Position numbers and translations under genes: made by a program. Of a DNA stretch of 64,000 bases, positions 41,186 through 53,075 are shown one piece after another; within the stretch, counting starts at the first letter, position 1, and each line of letters begins with the position of its first letter. Under the pieces are notes generated by a model. That model had not been told where the DNA came from, made no database searches, and saw nothing but the letters and a program-made list of their open reading frames with translations. This DNA is from Anarhynchus alexandrinus (lineage: Eukaryota; Chordata; Aves; Charadriiformes; Charadriidae): the NCBI GenBank assembly GCA_008711295.1, contig VUYV01000399.1, positions 329,646 through 393,645 on the forward strand. Reading direction: 5' to 3'.

Positions 41186-41320
41186 ATGGTGATTCCCGTT
41201 TTCCCTGCAGCCGCCGAGGCCCTGCCAGGCACTGCCAGGCAGGGCGGGCACAGCCGCCGCCTCCCCCGGCTCCCCCCGGGCCGGGCCGGGCCGCCGCCGC
41301 GCCGGGAGAGCCGTGAGTAA
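41186..41320 (+). other. Small GC-rich open frame with good start context
   Basis: GCCATGG at 41183-41189 is close to the Kozak ideal and opens a 44-codon frame beginning MVIPVFPAAAEALPG and ending at a TAA at 41318-41320. The same stretch contains an acceptor-like TTTTCCCTGCAG (ending 41210) and a donor-like GTGAGT (starting 41313), which would bracket a 102-nt exon. It could be an upstream open frame, a non-coding 5' exon or GC-rich coincidence. The arginine- and proline-rich tail is what GC-rich DNA encodes by chance. Confidence 0.15.
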
Positions 41321-41434
41321 CCGCGGGAGGGGGCGGTAAGCGGCGGCGGGCACCCCGGGAGGGATGCAGCCCTGGCGTTTCCCCGCCGCTCTTCCCATCC
41401 TCACCGAAACCACGCCGTGACCCAGAAGTTTGGG

Positions 41435-41435
41435 N
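41435..41435. other. Undetermined base
   Basis: A single N inside the CpG island. Confidence 0.99.
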
Positions 41436-41680
41436 GGATGCGGCGGGGATGGGCTGCGGTGGGATGAAAGGGGGGGGGCTGCACCGGCTGCTGCCCGGCG
41501 AAGGGCGGGACGGAGCCTGCCCTGAGCCGGGGGTATGTGTGAGAAATGACCGATTTCACCCAATTACGCCGTCACGGGCCAGAAGAGCCGAACGCGGCGG
41601 GCGGCGGCCGCTATCGATCCCGCTAACGAGCCCGGGGGCCGCTCCGCCCCGCAAAGGTTAAGGTGTCTGCTGAGTTAGGC

Positions 41681-41718
41681 ATTTAAAATATATATAGATA
41701 GATATATAAAATAAAAAA
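41681..41718 (+). promoter_or_regulatory. AT-rich insert with TATA-box match inside the CpG island
   Basis: An abrupt run of A and T within GC-rich DNA contains TATATAAA at 41703-41710, a canonical TATA match on the plus strand, plus a short TAGATAGATA repeat. If functional it would place a start near 41735, just before the unsequenced gap and about 600 bases upstream of the ZNF804A ATG. It may equally be a microsatellite. Confidence 0.3.
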
Positions 41719-41753
41719 GGGTGGAGTGGCAGGGCGCGGAGGCTGCTCGGAGG

Positions 41754-42280
41754 NNNNNNNNNNNNNNNNNNNNNNNNNNNNNNNNNNNNNNNNNNNNNNN
41801 NNNNNNNNNNNNNNNNNNNNNNNNNNNNNNNNNNNNNNNNNNNNNNNNNNNNNNNNNNNNNNNNNNNNNNNNNNNNNNNNNNNNNNNNNNNNNNNNNNNN
41901 NNNNNNNNNNNNNNNNNNNNNNNNNNNNNNNNNNNNNNNNNNNNNNNNNNNNNNNNNNNNNNNNNNNNNNNNNNNNNNNNNNNNNNNNNNNNNNNNNNNN
42001 NNNNNNNNNNNNNNNNNNNNNNNNNNNNNNNNNNNNNNNNNNNNNNNNNNNNNNNNNNNNNNNNNNNNNNNNNNNNNNNNNNNNNNNNNNNNNNNNNNNN
42101 NNNNNNNNNNNNNNNNNNNNNNNNNNNNNNNNNNNNNNNNNNNNNNNNNNNNNNNNNNNNNNNNNNNNNNNNNNNNNNNNNNNNNNNNNNNNNNNNNNNN
42201 NNNNNNNNNNNNNNNNNNNNNNNNNNNNNNNNNNNNNNNNNNNNNNNNNNNNNNNNNNNNNNNNNNNNNNNNNNNNNNNN
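41754..42280. other. Assembly gap of 527 N
   Basis: A continuous run of N. It covers the centre of the CpG island and most of the likely 5' UTR of ZNF804A. GC-rich promoter DNA is often lost from bird assemblies, so the gap length may be an estimate rather than a measurement. Frames that appear to cross it are meaningless. Confidence 0.99.
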
Positions 42281-42515
<235 letters not shown>

Positions 42516-42596
42516 TAACTGGAAGCCGCTGCGTGTGCACTGCCAGCGATGCAGGCACGCGGGGTGCTGCCCGGTTTTGTTCTCTTTTTTCTTTTC

Positions 42597-42613
42597 TTTT
42601 TTTTTTTTTTTTT
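42597..42613. repeat. T17 tract in the CpG island
   Basis: Seventeen uninterrupted T, preceded by TTTTC repeats, within GC-rich DNA just downstream of exon 1. Confidence 0.9.
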
Positions 42614-45207
42614 CGGTCCGTTGTGCCTTTACCGCCGCGGGGATGCGGTGCCCTCAGCTCCTGCCTGCCGGGTTCCCCTCCCTGCCGGGGGGGCTCTCCC
42701 CGGCTCCCCGTTATCCCCCGGGGCAGTGGGTGCAGCGGTAGGGCAGGTGCCCGCCACGTCCTTTCCGCGCTGCTGATGTGGCGGCCGGTTGCGGGGAGGC
42801 TGTGGAGGGAGAGCCCCTCCGAGACCCTTCCCGGTGGGGAGCTGCAGGGCGGGGGCTCCAACGCCCTCAGCCCGGGGGGAGGTCGGGGAGAGGCGGCAAC
42901 CGCTCCGCTGGGGCGGCTGGTGGGGGCATCCCTCGGCGGGGAGGGCTCGGTCTGGGTCGCCGGGTGAGTCCCGTCACCCCCGGAGAGTCCCATCACCCCA
43001 GGTGCCGGGGACAGCTGGAGGTCCTGCTTGATAAAGTGAAGAAAGGAGCCGAAACTTGTTTACTTGAGGTCTGAGCTGTTTGGGTAGAGAGATTCATTTG
43101 TTCGAGAATAGCTTCAGAAGCGATATATACCTTTTTGTTTGTTGGTTGCCAAGTTTTTTTTAAGAGCAAAACTCTGGGTTTGAAGGGAATTGATGGGTTT
43201 AGGCAATTTGGCAACATCCTCCGGAAAGTCTGCATAGGCTGTTAAAACTGTTTCTGTATATGTATGCTATACTTTGATATCTTTACATTTATTGGGTTTC
43301 CTATGGTTTTTGCTGACTTATTTGGACTCACTTCGCTACTATTAATGAACTTTAATGGAAGAGTTATGACGCGATAGTATTGGCAATACATGTGCTCTCC
43401 TGCCTGTTGAGATGAAAGGGATATAGGATAATAGCAGGCTGGGTGAGCCGCATCACGTAGCATCTCAATCATGGCACAACAAAGTGTGGACAGATGTCTG
43501 GAGAGTAGGACAGAGCTGAAAGAGGGGCTTAGCTGCGTTGTTTATCACTCTCTCCCATCACCATCTTACTCCGAAATCCCCTTTGGAGGAGAGGGAGCAG
43601 AACTTACTCACCACATTCTTGTTCCCTCGAATGCACGACCTATATTGATGGGGAATTTACTAAAGTACTTAACATTTGCTAGAGTTGGCAAGCTTGCAAT
43701 TTCTCCCTAAATAAAGAGATTAAAGCAAGTCTGAGCCAAGTCGTAAAAATAGTAACTACTACGAGAGAATCAGAGGCAGATTTTTGGACTGTTTCAAATG
43801 TAAAGTTCCAGCTTTCGGGTTGTAAATCTTACCGCAATTTTATTTGCTGTGGATTCTGTGTATTTTTCTGTTAGGGCTTACGTTCTTGGAATTTTAAACA
43901 AGTATTTGTAGTATCCATGAGATGGCAATATGCGTGTAATATTTCACTGTTACAGTTGCAAAACCAAGACCTACTGTAGAAGTATTTGGTACACTCTAAA
44001 TAATTGCACGATATGTCGCTTTCTTTCTGCTGAATAATTTCAGTAAAGATGCATTTGGCAGGACTGAGAATACTCTGATGTAACTTTTGGACTGTGTATT
44101 ATCTTGCAATTCATAATTGATTCTGCTTCAATAGCATTTTATTCTTGCTTTTTAATTTTTTTTTCTTGGCAAAAAAAACAGCCCTGTATTCTCAGTGTTC
44201 CTGATTGATTTATTTACTGGTAAAAACATTAGTGACCGAAATACGTTGGGGAAGACTGGTGTTAAATTAAAATTCAAATAAACATACTGCATAGGCTTTG
44301 AAACACACTTACTCTGGAAAGAAATTTAGCTCAACCCTACTCTTCACTGATATAGAATGGATGTGAGGGGAGAAAAGATAGTATGGGTTGTGGATTTTCC
44401 ATGAGAAACCTTACCTTTAAAAGCCTTTGTTGTGGGCAGTGAGCAGTGTAACTGTCAAAAGTTTTTGCTGGATTAAAAAGGGGGAGTTCTTGATGTTGGC
44501 TCTGTGGACAGCGAAATGAAGTCCTTCACTATGAAATAAATGGTATACACAGAATTTTGTTTGAGTGATTTTTAATTTAAAGGAGGTAAAGATACCATTG
44601 GGTTGTGACATAGAGTGATTGGATAGTTCAAACTATGAGTTCTGAGGTGCTGAAGTACATTTCGGCCAGCTTCTGAGAGAAAATCAAATGTTACATCGTT
44701 TCAGAGAATCAGTTGCTTACACTATAAATAGACTTTCAAACTTAAAAAGATTAAAATCTTTATTAATACAAAGTCAAATATGTCTTTAGAAGTTCTGATA
44801 AGAATGCAGCCTTTTAATATGCTCTTGGTGTTCTCCATCCTCTAATAAGACTAGGAGAAACAGTGATTTGTAAATCTTAAAAAACAGAAATACTTTGGAG
44901 CCACTCTAACTCAGATGTATCTTCCCATTTTGTTGTAAAGCATTCAATACGTCTTCATCAATGCCCCACGCTTCCTAAAATCACTGCTTCATCGTAAACT
45001 GAGGAGAACCTGAAAACAGCCTCTGCTTGTACAGGGTAGAGTTGCTTCTGTGCAAAACCTGTGATGTTTGTTAAGCTTTGCTTCTGTTAAAGAGTTCTTC
45101 CACCACACTCTATCTAGAAAGAGAGACGACTAGACGTGCTACAGTAGAATTTCACAGCAAGTAGGAAAGTGCTGGTCCTAGTTAAATGACAAAGTTGTGG
45201 TTTCAAG

Positions 45208-45765
45208 ATGATTTCACATAGTGTATCTTCAAAACTGGAGCTCGTGAGCTTTCAGCGGAGGAAGGTTCTTAGAGCTTTTGGCTACTGTCCCACTGTGGAG
45301 TTACCTGGTATTCACCTGCAACTCATCTTTTTTTTTCCCTGGTCTCCCAGAGAGGTGACTGCGAAACACTTTTCCGTGACTGTCCCTGCAGGTGATCTTC
45401 TGTGTTCATCCTTTGCCCGAATCCTGTTTCGCACAGAATTAAAGTCATTTAAAGCTTTACAAAGTTTTGGTTCAAATGTCCCAGAAGGTAACAGGAAGAA
45501 AGAGCTACGAACCCCTGCTCACCTAGCAGGGAACATGAAGCACAAAGCTTTGTTGTTCCAAAAAAGTTGTTCCTCTCAGTGGAGAGGATCAGAGAGTTAC
45601 TTTTTGGCAAAAAAAGATGGAACAGCGGTGTTTCTGTTGCCTAGTTCCCAGGCATGGCCTTTCCTGAAGCTGTATCTTCCTGTAATGCCTACCAAGTGCA
45701 GGGCTTTGAGACGGGGTTATTTGGGAGGTGGAGAGAGGTGGGTGAGGGATAAAGATGCGAAGTAG
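45208..45765 (+). other. 185-codon open frame, unknown
   Basis: This is the longest ATG-initiated frame without N in the window (MISHSVSSKLELVSFQRR at its start). It lies in the sense direction inside intron 1. No domain, signal peptide or repeat is apparent and it resembles no family I know. Within it a strong acceptor (TTTTTTTTTCCCTGGTCTCCCAG, ending about 45351) and a CAG|GTGATC donor (about 45391) bracket some 40 nt. It could be a small alternative exon, an intronic retrogene relic or chance. At this base composition one such frame per window is unlikely but not excluded. Confidence 0.2.
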
Positions 45766-48700
45766 GAGAAAGAAGGGAAGGTCACAGTTCTGTTCCTCAA
45801 GGGAAGGTGTATGGGGAAAACCTGAGCTTGGAGAGAAGTGAAAGGCACAAGAGGGTACAAAGCAAAGGGTGGATTTAGGCAAACTGAGAAAAGAGTCTAC
45901 TGTAAAAAAACACTTTTTAAAATTAACTAAAATAAGAAAAAAATGCTTGTGAATGAACCTGGTGGGGGAAAATGAAGGAATACATATCTACGTACAGTTC
46001 TGGCTATCTGATGGTGCAGCTTTGTGTATGTGTGCTCCCCCAGGCCCACTGGGTAACTGCTCATTGGGGGTAGGGCCCTCTTACCCAATTGTAATCTGCT
46101 GCTCCTTATCAGGAAAATAACTTTGAATTATGAATTGATGGGAAAGGGGCTCACGACACCAGGAAGAACAGCATCCAAACTCTTAACATTCCTTCAGAAA
46201 ATTCAGCAGCTTGGTTAAAAGAAGGTGGTATCCGGGCCGTTGGATAAGGATTTGTCCTCTCCCACTGCAGTTTCTACGGTCTGAAATATTATTCAAATAC
46301 ATACAATCTCATGATAATAGCTAATCTACTACTGGAGTGCTCTGTGGCAGCTCTTTGGAAGGGGTGCCTGGCTGGTTTTTTGGTGGAGTACTCTCTCAGT
46401 GAACTGACTGCTGTCTGGTCTTTGTGTGGCAGATGGTTTTTGAAGAAACTCAGAACTTACCATGTGGGTCAGTAACATACAATGATGTTGCAAATCTCTG
46501 ATGCCCCTTCTGCGTTTTTATGTAATATTGCTTATGCCTTGTTTTAATCCATGAATATAGGCCTGATTGGCTATTTTTTTGTCAGGGTTCATACTTAGTT
46601 ACTTTGAAGTTTTTCCCAAGGCTGTTCTTTTTAGCAGTAGCAGTTTATAGAAATTTGTTTGCTACAAACTCTTCCTCTTGTCCATGGATCTCCTGAAGTT
46701 TTCATGTACTTACTGTGTTCTTTTTTTTACGCCTTAAGTTATTGATGTCAAATTACACTGCTCTTTGCAATTCACCTTCCTTGCTGTGGCTGCTGTCTTG
46801 CAGTTTATAATCTCAAAAAGTATTGAAACTTGTATTAAAGAATAGCTCTCTGGAGGGAGAAATCAGTTGTTCGGAGTCAAAACCACAGGTGATTTGCTAA
46901 ATCCTTAAAATGTCTTTCAGAATATAAGCAGAACCATTTTAAGGCATTATCCTAGTTACGCGTAAGATTTCTGGTTGGTCGGGGACAGAACTGACTCTTT
47001 GCTTAGTCTTCTGAGTAGCTGGTTCATAGGTGGTGACTGAATATCTGCTATTTCACCCTTAGATATTCCACTCGTAAATGGCTCTGTGTTTGTTTCATCG
47101 AGACTTACAGTGATGGAGAACTGGCTGTGTAGATCTCGTTCGCTTCTTTTAATTGGACAAATGCATTTTCTCTGTTGGGGTTCAAAATGAGTAAGGTCCT
47201 ATTACTTGCCCAAGGAGGTCAGTGAAAAGTTTAGATCTTTAGACGGTATAAATTGCTGCTCTAATTCTAATTTTAAGTGTCTTGTTGATACTGATAGAAA
47301 GTAGGTAAGACCAAAAGTTTCCTGGTAAGTAGTTGGTTAAAGGACTGTAGTTTCAAATGTACCGAACACAGAAATCTGTTATTGTGTATACCAATAACCT
47401 CTATATATGCACATAGATATATATATAGGTTTATAATTTGGTTATAAATATGTACACAGGGGACTTCAGGGGTAGAATTGAAATAGCGGTCCCCAGCTCC
47501 AAGCGAGGCAGGCACAAATTATCTCACACTGGAATCAGACTCTGAACTCACTGTGGTAAGCCTTGTGGGGAGGAAGATCACATGAACTTCAGGTGGCTGC
47601 CATGCAGTAGAGCTTCATGCCTTCCAGTCAGCTTGGACAGGGCTACAGGGAGTGCGTGTTGACCTTTAAAATACAATGTAGGTACAGGTCTGTCTAAAAA
47701 GCTGTTGGATGTCCATTTGGGCCATCTTTTATTAATCTAATTGTTTGTACCATCAGCTATCTTGTCTCTTAGGTGTATTGAACAAAACTGCTTTGAATTT
47801 TTATTTATATACCTGTGTGTATATATATGTATGAAAATATAGATACTTACAACTTCCTTTAAAAGTCCTAGGGCTTAGTGCTGCTTTTATAAAAACTCTG
47901 TGGAGTTCAGATCTGATACGCTAGTGTCTTCTGAAAATGCCATCTGTTGTTCAGGCTGTCTGTTGTCTTTAGTTCTTTTACATTTTGTAGAATATTTTTG
48001 TATTTCCAGATCAACTAAAGTAAATATGTTGTGGTGGACATAAAAATCTGTTTTATGAGAATTTCTATGACAAACGTCCCTACCCTACTACAGTAAGAAA
48101 GCAGTAAACTACCTGTAAACCAGCTTTCCTGATGAAGAATACTGAAGCTTTTGTACTTCTGCATGATGAGGTAGAAATGTCTGCTGATTTCAAGCTGTCT
48201 AATACATATGTAAAATAAACAATACTTACCATAGGTTTATTTTAAATACCAGTAAAAACAGGACCTGCAATTCTGTTTGTCATATTGTATATTGCCAGTA
48301 GCTTAGGGCAATTTTTAAATTATCTCTTATACATGCAGAATTTAATAAAACTATTGCAATGTATTTTTTTTTTCCTCTTTAGTGGAGCAGAGTTTATAGG
48401 GTAGAGTTGTTAGGCTACAGTAATGTTGGTTACGGGAGAAAAATCACCTGTTACTTTCATCAGTGGTTTGTCCCCTGTGGATCTGCTAATGTCTCTGGCA
48501 TTTCGGCGTGCTCATGACCTGAGTTTGGAACTTGAAAATGTTCACATCTCTTCTATGAGAGTAGCTGAACAGCCCTAACTCATTAAAATATTAAAATGAC
48601 AAAACAAATTTTACCAAATTTAATTTGAGTAGTTAATCACTGTCACTTAAATCATGATTGAAAACCAACCACTTGGAAGACAACAAATATAAGGGTTAAA

Positions 48701-50174
48701 ATGGAAGTAACAATGAAATCATATCTGTTTTCTAGAGTTCATTTGTACGAATGCAGGTGACTTTTTTTTTTTTTTATAAGGCTGTTGGTATTAGTACTGA
48801 TTCAAAGCATCATCAACAGGGCTGTTTCAGTGAGTTAGGCGAACAGGAGGCTATCATAACTTAGGTGAATTTCTAAAGCAACTCGGAGAGGTCACAAGTC
48901 TCATGCAGTGAGACAGGGCACTCTCATGTACATCAGACGCCATATAAGTGCATCATCCAGTCCAAAAAACAGTAGGAGCCGGAGTCCAATGTGCAGCAGA
49001 TTTAAACTGGGACAGCTTCTGATTCAGAGCTACTACTGAGGCAGACTTTTGTGCTGTAAAATTTTATTAAATGCATGGTAAGCTTCAAACACATCGGTAT
49101 TCTGTTGAATGTAATTAGAGTATTACCATGGTTAAATTAGTACACTTGTTTATTTTTTTTCAGATCAAGGCCTTAAAGAGTAAGTCTGAGGAGAGCCTTT
49201 GCCTTGAATATTTTCTGATGCAAATATCCGTAGCAATCTCTTAGCTCAGAGATACATAACATTAATTTTAACACGTTGCTCAAATATGCTAACTGGAAAT
49301 CAGCAAGTTGGCTTCTGTATTTTCGAAACCACACATATTTTTTGATTCCTTAACCTTCTTAAGGTGCAGGTTGTAATTCTAAAAGTCCCACCTTTCCTGT
49401 AGGCTGTGGGTACACGTGGGCTTTCTGACCTTCCTATCAGCAGGGATTCACTGTTGAAAAAAACTAGTTAACTGTGAGGCGCACAGCTAGAAGACACTGA
49501 GTAATAAACCTTTTAGTTTAGCACATTGGGTTTTCGAGTAGGACTTGACTAAGTAACTGTAAGATCTCGGGTGCCCCTAACTGGTGACAATTACAAAAAT
49601 TCCTTTTTTGAATGGCACTTAGGCGTGCCAACAGGAACAATTAATCTCTGCAAAAATCAAAGCTATTGAATAGATGCATCTTGAGATGTAGGGATGGACT
49701 AGGACAATTCCACAAAATCAATCCAGAGCATTTTCTATTATTTAATATCTTAATACAATTAATAATGATGGTGGCCTTATTTCTAGCATAGATTCTTTAA
49801 CACCGCCTGGTGGTGGTGGTGGAAAGTGAGTTGATATTTTTTGTTTGCTCACTTGTGATTCAAATGTAAACATGGGAGAGGGAGCGAGCCTTCCTAATTT
49901 AGCTGTGTCTGGCCAATCCCTTATAAACAAATACTAGTCAGACCCTTTTTTTTTTCCGCGCATTTTTGGAGCGAGAACAAAATGCTTTTCCTCCAGCGTT
50001 CTTGAGACTGTTATACGATGAGCTGTGACATCATATGTGTAAAAAACCCCTAGTAAACAAAACAATATTTACTCACAAGGAGGCACAATATTTGTCATGC
50101 TTAACCTTGTTTTTCCAATAGAGATAAGAAACTGCCTGAAGGCATCAGGAAACTGGAATTTTAAACTCATGGTG

Positions 50175-50188
50175 TAATTAATTAATTT
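50175..50188. repeat. TAAT-core run
   Basis: TAATTAATTAATTT holds overlapping TAATTA cores, the generic homeodomain binding motif. Without conservation data this is only a composition remark. Confidence 0.4.
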
Positions 50189-50333
50189 TGTTAAAATATG
50201 TTTACGATTCCCTTCCTCTGCAGACGACTAGCCATGGCAAGGGGTACAGATTGGGGTTTTGTTTTTTCCTTGGCAGAGGATGTTTGTTCTGAACCATCTG
50301 AGTTGTGCGCGAACATGAATTTCTGTGGAACTC

Positions 50334-50350
50334 TTTTTTTTTTTTTTTTT
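50334..50350. repeat. T17 tract
   Basis: Seventeen uninterrupted T followed by CCC. Confidence 0.9.
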
Positions 50351-51162
50351 CCCAATTGGTTCAGATAGTAAATTTCCAAATATTTTCAATATAGAATTTT
50401 AAATGGAGGTAATCATACAGATGGCAGTATAAAAAAAGAAATACAGATTTTTTTGCCCCACAGCTCTGAGAGCAAATCTTCAAATAAGGCCTGGAAAGTA
50501 ATCTCCAGATCTCCTGCCTGGTATTGCCCTCTTCATTGCACGTGACTAAGAACAGGGTTTTGACTTAAAATTCTTGAAATGTCTTGGAAAATGTTTAGAT
50601 TTGGTTTGAGGAACTGAGAGAGATTTATTTTTTTTATAGTATCTCATTGATATTCTTGGTTTGTACAAATGATTTAGGACTTGTCAGGCTTTTTGTCTGA
50701 CTGTGCTGATTTGCGTTTCTTTAAAATGACTTCTTTTTTTGTGAAAATGCTATTTTTAGAGAGGTTCCTTTCCCCAAATAGCAAGTGATCAGGCTACCTC
50801 CTCTGGGACCCGGCTCAGTTCAAATATTCATGTTGCTAGACTTCTCATGGCTAGCATATAGCCCTATTACTTACACTGGCCAAGTCTTGGTCAGTTTTTC
50901 TTTAAAACTTTGTAGTGCAAAATATCTGCTAGAATTTGCCTCGTCACCTTATAGAAATAAGTTTCTGGACTAGGAAAACTGCTTCCTTTCCAGCCTACTG
51001 ATAACATACTTCCACAGCAAATACAAATCAATATATCTGAGACCTTTGAGACTGTAATTTAAAAAAAAAAAAGAAAAAAAAGTCTTTTCTGTGTGTAGGT
51101 GTCCATAAAGTTTGTGGATTTTTTTTTTTCAATAAATACATTTACAGCTTGATTTACATGGC

Positions 51163-51815
51163 AGAATCATAGAATCATGGAATGGTTTAGGTTGGAAGGG
51201 ACCTTGAAGATCATCGAGTTCCAACCACCCTGCCATGGGGAGGGGCACCTCCCACTAGACCAGGTTGCCCAAGGCCACGTCCAGCCTGGCCTTGAACACC
51301 TTCCAGGGATGGGGCCTCAACAGCCTCTCTGGGCAACCTGTTCCAGTGCCTTACCACCCTCAAAGTGAAAAACTTCTTCCTAATGTTCAATCTAAACCTG
51401 CCCTCTTCCAGTTTGAAGCCATTCCTCCTCGTCCTATCACTACATGCCCTAGTAAAAAGTCCTTCCCCAGCTCTCCTGTAGGCCCCCTTTAGGTACTGGA
51501 AGGCCGCAATAAGGTCCACCCGGAGCCTTCTCTTCTCCAGGCTGAACAACCCCAACTCTCTCAGCCTGTCCTCAGAGGAGAGGTGCTCCAGCCCTCGGAT
51601 CATCTTGGTGGCCCTCCTCTGGACCCGCTCCAACAGGTCCATGTTTTCCCATGTTGGGGACTCCAGAGCTGGACGCAGTACTCCAGGTGAGGTCTCATGA
51701 GAGCGGAGTAGAGGGGCAGAATCACCTCCCTTGACCTGCTGGCCACATTTCTGATGCAGCCCAGGATATGGTTGGCTTTCTGGGCTGCGATCGTGCATTG
51801 CTGGCTCATGTTGAG
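51163..51815 (-). mobile_element. CR1 LINE, 5'-truncated, well preserved
   Basis: The left edge, read on the minus strand, ends with the CR1 3' tail: AAGGTCCCTTCCAACC, then CCATGATTCTATGATTCT. Upstream on the same strand is the C-terminal part of the CR1 ORF2 reverse transcriptase, in two frames. One gives [20 protein letters not shown] and the other [36 protein letters not shown] and [13 protein letters not shown]. The switch between frames is a single-base indel near 51641-51655, so the copy is dead. The right edge breaks off after NMSQQC, which is the usual 5' truncation of CR1. It lies antisense to ZNF804A. Near-consensus sequence implies a younger insertion than the other copies here. 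Confidence 0.97.
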
Positions 51816-52695
51816 TAATTGAATGTAGGGTATCTGTTTAAATAGGTAGAGTTTCAAAGTATTTAATTTCTGCTGAAAGTGTTTTTAACAGGACACCACA
51901 ATACACATTACAGAATAGTGTATCAGCTACTACTTCTTAAAATGGATTTTGATAAAATGTCTGGAGCTAAAAACTGGGGACATTCTTGGAGTCTGTATGG
52001 GGTTATGATGCATACAGGGGGTCTAACCAAGCAGTCCATGAAATATCCTGAGTCTAAATCTCTAAAGCAAAATGCCTTTTTTTTTCTTTTTTGTAAACTA
52101 GTCATTATTGAAACACATAATTGTTTAAGGAAGTTTGCTTAAAAATGTTTAATTGTATAAGATGTTTGGTCTTGCTCCATTGGGAACAGTTGCCTTTATC
52201 ACGGGAGAGAATAGCGTGGACAAAGATGTTCACTTAAAGCCTCGCTGTTCTCTAAAACTGCCAGTCCCAGGCTCGGCACTTGGGTCTTCGGTGGTTCCCA
52301 ATTCTCAGGTTTGCTTTCTGCCCTTTTCCAGCAACGCTATTTTTCTGTGATGGGGGAAAAAAGGCGTGTAGTCTTGCAATATCATGTCTAGTTCACTTCT
52401 CTCCTTAATTAACCTCTGGGTTAATTGCTGGCTGTGCTGGGAAGGAGTGGAGGGGTGGTGATGAGGAGTGGGCAGGGAGGGTGGGGAAGCAGGGAGGACG
52501 AGCAGCACGTGGGTACCAGCTGCGGGACAGCACTCGGGCTTTCCACTCCCAGTGGGCAAGGAGTAAGCGTGTCATCGGCTGCTGTGGCCTTTGGAAAAGG
52601 CAGGGGTTTTAAAAGTGTGCCTGTTGCTACGGTAATAAGCTTCTCTGGACCAATGGGCTTGAATTAATCAGCAAAGGTAACTTTTACCTTGAGGC

Positions 52696-52714
52696 TTTTA
52701 TTTATTTATTTATT
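52696..52714. repeat. (TTTA)4 microsatellite
   Basis: Four full TTTA units plus partial units at both ends. Confidence 0.9.
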
Positions 52715-53047
52715 GTGTGTCAGTATTGGTCATATGTGTTGGGATAACTTGTTTTTATACCCCTAAATGTTAATACTGAGGAAAGCGAAGAAGCTCATAG
52801 GAGACACCAAGAATGACTTACCCGTTCCATTTGGGTAAGACTTACCCATACCCAAACCTCTTCCCCATTTTTAATAGCACAGGAAGATGTTCATCTAGAG
52901 GTTAAGCTCTCACTTGGTTTGGTTTCTGAATTAAAAAAAAAAAAAGTCAAAGTAAAGAAGTGGTATCAATAACATTTGCTACAGATCTTGGTCTTTTTAT
53001 GTACTTGCAGCATCACACACTAGACTCTAGTGTCCCTTTTTTTTTGG

Positions 53048-53075
53048 TATTGTATTTTGTATTGTATTGTATTTT
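53048..53075. repeat. TATTG pentanucleotide repeat, imperfect
   Basis: TATTG/TATTTTG units occur about five times in 28 bases, between a T9 run and an A8 run some 40 bases away. Confidence 0.75.

Larger units (their letters stand above)
43031..51162. other. Intron 1 sequence, block 1
   Basis: AT-rich non-coding DNA. A 185-codon open frame (45208-45765) is listed separately. TA-rich simple sequence lies at about 47398-47430 and 47815-47835, a T17 tract at 50334-50350 and an A-rich tract at 51060-51082. No mobile element is recognisable before the CR1 at 51163. Confidence 0.65.

Noticed and set aside
41129..41563. Minus-strand frame of 144 codons in the CpG island
   Set aside because: It is rich in Ala, Pro, Arg and Gly as expected when GC-rich DNA is read in any frame. 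It has no known domain and begins without support.
45470..45482. GGTTCAAATG as a tRNA B box
   Set aside because: No A box at the right distance and no cloverleaf. Similar partial matches near 55897 and 60774 failed for the same reason.
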